A stretch of 32,023 bases of DNA, from contig JAEWGI010000001.1 of NCBI GenBank assembly GCA_023388355.1, positions 1-32,023 on the forward strand. The letters run 5' to 3'. Below the pieces are notes generated by a model that saw only the letters and a list, made by a program, of their open reading frames with translations, was not told the DNA's origin and searched no databases. A program made the translations under genes and the position numbers. This document shows positions 27,874 through 32,023 of this stretch, piece by piece; within the stretch, counting starts at the first letter, position 1; the number at the start of each line of letters is the position of its first letter. The DNA is from Pseudomonadota bacterium (lineage in GTDB: Bacteria; Pseudomonadota; Gammaproteobacteria; Xanthomonadales; Xanthomonadaceae).

Positions 27874-27879
27874 ATTGTC
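27874..27879 (-). promoter_or_regulatory. Putative -10 element of rnpB (GACAAT)
   Basis: GACAAT ends 6 nt before the inferred 5' end of rnpB, exactly where a -10 should be. No recognisable -35 precedes it. Confidence 0.5.
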
Positions 27880-27884
27880 GCACG

Positions 27885-27902
27885 CGGCCCGGCGCCGGGC
27901 CG
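27885..27902. repeat. 18-bp perfect palindrome between rsmI and rnpB
   Basis: CGGCCCGGCGCCGGGCCG lies 17 nt past the rsmI stop and just upstream of the rnpB -10. It may end the rsmI transcript, though there is no T-run. Confidence 0.55.
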
Positions 27903-27919
27903 AACCGGCGGGCGGGCGC

Positions 27920-28762
27920 TCAGCTGCCGTAGAGCGCCTTGCGCGGCGCGCCGGTGATCTCGGCGGCCAGTTTCGCGGCAATCGAGGGTTTGAGCTCGGC
28001 CGCCAGCAGCGCGTACACGCGCCGGCCTTCGGCTAGGCGCGCGGCCCCGTCCTCGCCCGCGCCTTCCACCACCACCACGAATTCGCCCTTGCGCTGGTCG
28101 GCGTCGGCGGCCACGCGCGCATGCAGCGCGGCAAGGCTGCCGTCGAGCACGGTTTCGAACAGCTTGGTCAGCTCGCGCGCGACCACGGCGCGGCGATCGT
28201 CGCCGAACGCCGCCGCGGCGTCCGCGAGCATGGCTTCGATACGGTGCGAGGACTCGTAGAAGATCAGCGTGCGCGTCTCGCCGGCCAGCGCCGCCAGCCG
28301 CTCGCGGCGCGCGGCCGGCTTGGCCGGCAGGAAGCCCTCGAACGCGAAGCGATCGCTCGCCAGCCCGGCCACGCTCAGCGCGGCCACCAGGGCGCAGGGC
28401 CCGGGCACCGGGCTGACCCGGATCCCGGCCTCGCGCGCGGCGCGCACCAGGCGGAAGCCCGGATCGCTGACCAGCGGCGTGCCGGCGTCGCTGACCAGGG
28501 CCAGCGATTCGCCCGCCTGCAGCCGCGCCACCAGCCGCGGCGCGAGCGCGTCCTCGTTGTGTTCGTGCAGGGCCAGCAGCGGAGTGGACACGCCGATCTG
28601 GGCCAGCAGCTGGCGGGTGTGGCGGGTGTCCTCGGCGCAGATCGCGGCCACCGCGCCGAGCACCTGGCCGGCACGCGGCGAGATGTCGCCGAGGTTGCCG
28701 ATTGGCGTGGCCACCACGTGCAGCACGCCCGCGGAAGGTGTTCTGGCTTGGTCGGCTGGCAT
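27920..28762 (-). CDS. rsmI: 16S rRNA (cytidine-1402-2'-O)-methyltransferase RsmI
   Basis: Adds the 2'-O-methyl group to C1402 of 16S rRNA; partner of RsmH in the same modification. The 280-residue product is of the tetrapyrrole-methylase fold, with VVATPIGNLGDISPRA near the start. It also has EDTRHTRQLL, LALVSDAGTPLVSDPGFRLV, PVPGPCALVAALSVAGL and FYESSHRI. The ATG at 28762 is chosen over the longer frame because GGAGGGG lies 3-4 nt upstream and the TPIGNL motif begins shortly after. It is divergent from the lpoA-like gene. Confidence 0.97.
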   Translation of the reverse strand: MPADQARTPSAGVLHVVATPIGNLGDISPRAGQVLGAVAAICAEDTRHTRQLLAQIGVSTPLLALHEHNEDALAPRLVARLQAGESLALVSDAGTPLVSDPGFRLVRAAREAGIRVSPVPGPCALVAALSVAGLASDRFAFEGFLPAKPAARRERLAALAGETRTLIFYESSHRIEAMLADAAAAFGDDRRAVVARELTKLFETVLDGSLAALHARVAADADQRKGEFVVVVEGAGEDGAARLAEGRRVYALLAAELKPSIAAKLAAEITGAPRKALYGS

Positions 28763-28783
28763 CGCCCCTCCACGGTCTGACGG

Positions 28784-28789
28784 TAGAAT
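28784..28789 (+). promoter_or_regulatory. Putative -10 element of lpoA-like gene (TAGAAT)
   Basis: TAGAAT lies about 30 nt before the start codon. A minus-strand GACAAT (28796-28801) beside it could serve rsmI, giving nearly overlapping divergent promoters. Neither has a clear -35. Confidence 0.4.
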
Positions 28790-28818
28790 CGGCCCATTGT
28801 CCCCCGTGAGGCCAGCTG

Positions 28819-30000
28819 ATGCGGCAAATGTCGAAATGGATGTTGGGAACGGCCATGCTGGCCCTGCTGGCCCTGCTGGCCGGCTGCGCTTCGGTGAAGG
28901 TCGCAACGACTGCGCCTGCCGCTACGGACGTCGAGCCGGTCAATCCACGCTGGACCTTCGGTCCGGAGCGCATCGCTCCCGGCTCCAGCGACGGCCACCA
29001 CGCGCCGCGCAAGCTGGCGGTGCTGCTGCCGATGACCGGCGACCTGGCCACCGCCGCCGGCCCGGTGCGTGACGGCCTGCTGGCCGGCTACTACGGCGCG
29101 CAGGGCGGGAAGCCGGAGCTGGCGTTCTACGACACCAGCGCCACGCCCGCGGGCGCGATCGCCGCGCGCGACCGCGCGATCGCCGAAGGCGCCGACCAGA
29201 TCGTCGGGCCGCTGGGCCGCGAACAGGTCTCGGCGCTGTTCGCCTCGCCGCAGCCGGTACCGCTGCTGGCACTCAACCGCGGCAACCTCGATCCGCCGGA
29301 CAATGCGGCCGATTTCTCGCTTGCGCCCGAGGACGAAGGCACCGCCATCGCCGCGCACCTGCTGTCGCGCAACGCACTGCAGGTGCTGGTACTGAGCAAC
29401 GGCGACGACCACGCGCAGCGCAGCGTGCAGACCTTCCGCGAAGCGCTGGAGGCCGGCGGCGGCGCGATCGTCGGCACGCTGGCGATCGTGGGCGATACGC
29501 CCGGCGACCAGTCGGCGGCCCTGCGCTCGGTGGCGACCCGCGAGGGCGGCGTGGACGCGGTGCTGATCGCGCTGCGCGGCAACGAAGCGAGGGTGGTGGT
29601 GCCGCAGCTGTTCGCGGCCGGCCTGGGCGACCGCCTGCGCGTGGCGACCTCGCAGCTGACCTCGGGCACCGGCGACGCCGCCGAGGACCGGGCGCTGGAC
29701 GGCATCGCGTTCGTCAGCGAAACCTGGACCACCTCGGGCCTGCCCGGCCTGCCCTCGCCCGCGACCCTGGCCGTGGACCTGCCGACCGCGCGCGGGCCGG
29801 CGGCGCGGCTGTTCGCGTTCGGCCACGACGCCTGGCTGCTCAGCGCCAACCTGCATCGCCTCGCGAGCCGGCCGGAAGCCGGCGTGGATGGCGCCACCGG
29901 CCGGCTGTCGCTGTCGCGCGACGGCCGGGTCCTGCGCACCCCGGCCTGGGCGACCTTCAGCGGCGGCCTGGTGGTGCCGCTGCGGGGCGCCGGCAACTGA
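28819..30000 (+). CDS. LpoA-like penicillin-binding-protein activator lipoprotein, short form
   Basis: Outer-membrane lipoprotein of the LppC/LpoA family, whose E. coli member activates PBP1A. The signal peptide ends in the lipobox LLAGC (Cys about 25). The rest (about 64-390) is a periplasmic-binding-protein-like LppC domain: [71 protein letters not shown] and [13 protein letters not shown]. At 393 residues it is far shorter than E. coli LpoA (678): the N-terminal TPR-like domain is missing, leaving only about 38 residues between lipobox and LppC domain. GTGAGG precedes the ATG by 7 nt. yraN starts 2 nt past the stop. Confidence 0.88.
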   Translation: MRQMSKWMLGTAMLALLALLAGCASVKVATTAPAATDVEPVNPRWTFGPERIAPGSSDGHHAPRKLAVLLPMTGDLATAAGPVRDGLLAGYYGAQGGKPELAFYDTSATPAGAIAARDRAIAEGADQIVGPLGREQVSALFASPQPVPLLALNRGNLDPPDNAADFSLAPEDEGTAIAAHLLSRNALQVLVLSNGDDHAQRSVQTFREALEAGGGAIVGTLAIVGDTPGDQSAALRSVATREGGVDAVLIALRGNEARVVVPQLFAAGLGDRLRVATSQLTSGTGDAAEDRALDGIAFVSETWTTSGLPGLPSPATLAVDLPTARGPAARLFAFGHDAWLLSANLHRLASRPEAGVDGATGRLSLSRDGRVLRTPAWATFSGGLVVPLRGAGN

Positions 30001-30001
30001 G

Positions 30002-30364
30002 GTGCGCAAGCGCGGCGCCGAAGTCGAAGCGGCCGCTCTTGAACACCTGCGCGGTGCCGGCCTGCTGCCGCTGGCGGCCAACGCCGCTGCGCGCTTCGGT
30101 GAACTCGACCTGGTGATGCTCGACGCCGGCACCGTGGTGTTCGTGGAGGTGCGCTACCGGGGCAGCGCGCGCTTCGGCGGCGGCGCCGAGTCGATCGACG
30201 CGCGCAAGCGGCGGCGCCTGGTGCTGGCCGCGCGCCAGTTCCTGGCCGGCCACAGCGAGCACCGCGACGCACCGTGCCGCTTCGACGTGATCGACGCCAG
30301 CGGCGATCCCGCCACGCCCGAGCTGCGCTGGCTGCGCGACGCGTTCCGCGCCGACGATATCTGA
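30002..30364 (+). CDS. YraN family protein (UPF0102)
   Basis: A 120-residue protein of the UPF0102/YraN family, whose fold is that of a small restriction-endonuclease-like nuclease; its function is not established. Core motif GELDLVMLD followed by VVFVEVRYR gives the D...ExR-type arrangement, and [18 protein letters not shown] and CRFDVIDA follow. The start is GTG at 30002, two bases after the lpoA-like stop and just inside its terminator-free junction, so the two are cotranscribed. The lpoA-yraN pairing is typical of gammaproteobacteria. Confidence 0.92.
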   Translation: MRKRGAEVEAAALEHLRGAGLLPLAANAAARFGELDLVMLDAGTVVFVEVRYRGSARFGGGAESIDARKRRRLVLAARQFLAGHSEHRDAPCRFDVIDASGDPATPELRWLRDAFRADDI

Positions 30365-30376
30365 GGATTGGCGCGC

Positions 30377-31594
30377 ATGCCCGGACACGATTTCGACCGC
30401 ATCGACGAAGCCGGCCTCCGCGCCGCCGGCGGGCTGAAGTGGAGCGCGTTCCCCGACTGCATCGGCGCGTTCGTGGCGGAAATGGATTTCGGCCTCGCCG
30501 CGCCGGTGGCCGAGGCGCTGCAGGACGCGATAGCGAGCGGCCGCACCGGCTATCCCACCCCGATGCTGGCGCGCGAGCTGTCGCAGGCCTGCGCCGACTG
30601 GCAGGCGCAGCGCCACCGCTGGCAGGTCGATCCGGCCCGCGTGCAGGCGGTGGGCGACGTGCTCGGCGGCCTGGAGATCATGCTCCGGCACTTCCTGCCC
30701 CCGGCCACGACGGTGGTCCTGCCCACGCCGGCGTACATGCCGTTCCGCCCGCTGCTGGAGCTGCACGGCCACCGCGTGATCGAGGTGCCGCACCGGCTGC
30801 GCGAAGGGCGATGGCGCATGGACCTGGACGCGATCTCGGCCGCGCTCGGCGATGGCGCCGGCCTGGTGGTGCTGTGCAATCCGCAGAACCCGCTCGGGCG
30901 CGTGTTCGAGGCCGCCGAGCTGCTTGACCTCGCGCAGGTGGTGGAACGCCACGGCGCGCGGGTGTTCTCCGACGAGATCCACGCACCGCTGGTCTACGCC
31001 GGCGCGCGCCACGTGCCCTATGCCAGCGTGTCCGAAGCCGCGGCCCGGCACTCGGTGGTGGCGGTCTCGGCGTCGAAGGGCTGGAACCTGGCCGGCCTCA
31101 AGTGCGCGCAGCTGGTGCTGGGCAACGACGAGGACCTGTCGCGCTGGCGGCGCATGGCCCTGGTGGCCGGGCACGGCCTGGCTGGCCTGGGGATGGTCGC
31201 CTCGGTCGCGGCCTGGCGCGACGGCGCACCCTGGCTCGACCGCGTGCTTGGCTACCTGGACGGCAACCGCGCGCGGCTGTCGCAGTGGATGGCGGCGCAC
31301 ATGCCCGACGCGGGTTTCATCGCGCCAGAGGGCACCTACCTGGCCTGGCTCGACTGCCGTTCGCTGGCGCTGCCGGAGGACACCACGCCCGCGGCCTTCT
31401 TCCGCCGCCGCGCGCGCGTGGCGCTGACCGACGGACGCGAATGCGGCGAAGCAGGGCTCGGTTTCGCGCGCCTGAACTTCGCCATTCCGCGCCCGCTGCT
31501 GGACGAAGCGCTGGCGCGCATGGCCGCGGCGATCGACGGCATCCAATCCCCCGCCGCGCACGCCGGCGCGAACGACGCTCAGAAGTGGCGGTAG
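30377..31594 (+). CDS. MalY/PatB family PLP-dependent aminotransferase (C-S lyase)
   Basis: Fold-type I PLP enzyme of the MalY/PatB group, whose members mainly cleave cystathionine or cysteine conjugates. The 405-residue product has FVAEMDFGLA near the start, GYPTP, VLPTPAYMPF, VVLCNPQNPLGRVF, VFSDEIHAPLVY (PLP Asp), and SASKGWNLAGLKCAQLV, whose Lys should carry PLP. LNFAIPRPLLDEAL with its Arg equivalent follows near the end. The ATG at 30377 has GAGGA 9 nt upstream; a TTG at 30368 is less likely. It follows yraN by 12 nt. Its last 16 bases overlap thiL on the other strand. Substrate cannot be told from sequence. Confidence 0.92.
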   Translation: MPGHDFDRIDEAGLRAAGGLKWSAFPDCIGAFVAEMDFGLAAPVAEALQDAIASGRTGYPTPMLARELSQACADWQAQRHRWQVDPARVQAVGDVLGGLEIMLRHFLPPATTVVLPTPAYMPFRPLLELHGHRVIEVPHRLREGRWRMDLDAISAALGDGAGLVVLCNPQNPLGRVFEAAELLDLAQVVERHGARVFSDEIHAPLVYAGARHVPYASVSEAAARHSVVAVSASKGWNLAGLKCAQLVLGNDEDLSRWRRMALVAGHGLAGLGMVASVAAWRDGAPWLDRVLGYLDGNRARLSQWMAAHMPDAGFIAPEGTYLAWLDCRSLALPEDTTPAAFFRRRARVALTDGRECGEAGLGFARLNFAIPRPLLDEALARMAAAIDGIQSPAAHAGANDAQKWR

Positions 31595-32023
31595 CCGGGG
31601 ACGGCGGGCGTCCAGGCGCTCGCGTCGGGACGCAGTGCGCGCACGCCGGCTTCGACTTCGATCCGGCCGATGCACGCGGCCGCGGTCTCGCCCGCGGCCT
31701 GGAGCGCATGCGTGATCGCGTCGCGCCGTCCGGGCGGTGCGGTGAAGCACAGTTCGTAGTCGTCGCCGCCGCTGGCCTGCCAGGGCCAGCGCAGCTCGGG
31801 GCGGAACCGGGCCAGTACCGGAGACGTCGGCAGCGCGTCCAGCTCGATGGTCGCGCCGACGCCGGACGCCTCGCATACATGGCCCAGGTCGGCCAGCAGG
31901 CCGTCGGAGACGTCGACGCAGGCGCTGGCCAGCCCGGCCAGGGCGCGGCCACTGGCCACCCGCGGCTGCGGTCGGTCCAGGCGCGCGCGCAGGGCGCGGT
32001 CGACCGCGGCGCCGGCCTGCAGC
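31579..32023 (-). CDS. thiL: Thiamine-monophosphate kinase, C-terminal part (cut by window end)
   Basis: ATP-dependent kinase that makes thiamine diphosphate from thiamine monophosphate. Only the last about 147 codons are present; the start lies beyond 32023. Visible are CVDVSDGLLADLGHVCEASGVGATIELDALP, the ThiL ATP/Mg motif SGGDDYELCFTAP, and the conserved ending GYRHF. The reading frame stays open to the window edge. It converges on the PatB-like gene with a 16-bp overlap. Together with the ThiE-like fusion at 4176-5198 it is the only thiamine-related gene seen. Confidence 0.93.
   Translation of the reverse strand, partial: LQAGAAVDRALRARLDRPQPRVASGRALAGLASACVDVSDGLLADLGHVCEASGVGATIELDALPTSPVLARFRPELRWPWQASGGDDYELCFTAPPGRRDAITHALQAAGETAAACIGRIEVEAGVRALRPDASAWTPAVPGYRHF

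Overview
The window is a high-GC (roughly 70%) chromosomal segment with the gene content and order of the gammaproteobacterial family Xanthomonadaceae/Lysobacteraceae (Lysobacter- or Luteimonas-like). This rests on the protein sequences (PilC, PilD, a Nudix/ThiE-like fusion, YraN, LpxC), a meso-diaminopimelate-type MurE, and the order rsmI-rnpB-mraZ. No species can be named from sequence reading alone.

Layout. 1-859: tandem array of GC-rich palindromic repeats, then pilC leader. 860-3992 (+): type IV pilus genes pilC and pilD, a second repeat patch, and coaE. 4176-9710 (-): a Nudix/ThiE-like fusion, secA, a third repeat array, and a LytM-type M23 peptidase. 9714-10208 (+): dciA-like DUF721 gene, head to head with the peptidase gene. 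10551-26719 (-): a division and cell wall (dcw) cluster, in transcription order mraZ, rsmH, ftsL, ftsI, murE, murF, mraY, ftsW, murC, ddlB, ftsQ, ftsA, ftsZ, lpxC. Most junctions are 4-nt stop/start overlaps (GTGA or ATGA). 27067-27396 (+): truncated ArsR regulator. 27501-28762 (-): RNase P RNA and rsmI. 28819-31594 (+): short LpoA-like lipoprotein, yraN and a MalY/PatB-type aminotransferase, ending tail to tail with the C-terminal part of thiL, which runs off the window.

How it works together. The dcw cluster supplies the cytoplasmic lipid II precursor pathway (MurC, MurE, MurF, Ddl, MraY), the septal synthase pair FtsW-FtsI, and the divisome core FtsL-FtsQ-FtsA-FtsZ. LpxC links it to lipid A synthesis. 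The upstream region has a good sigma-70 promoter, four 10-bp-spaced MraZ-type boxes and a perfect DnaA box.

Most unusual points: murG is missing between ftsW and murC, which overlap by ATGA. A GGGACCC/CCCGGGA repeat family sits at dcw gene ends and encodes Pro-Gly-rich C-terminal tails. A second, palindromic repeat family forms tandem arrays of about 150-190 bp units and has apparently truncated the arsR gene. The arsR gene looks leaderless, with an operator-like inverted repeat across its start codon. No CRISPR array, prophage, transposase or complete unknown multigene system was seen; the novelty lies in the repeats and in how they have reshaped gene ends.
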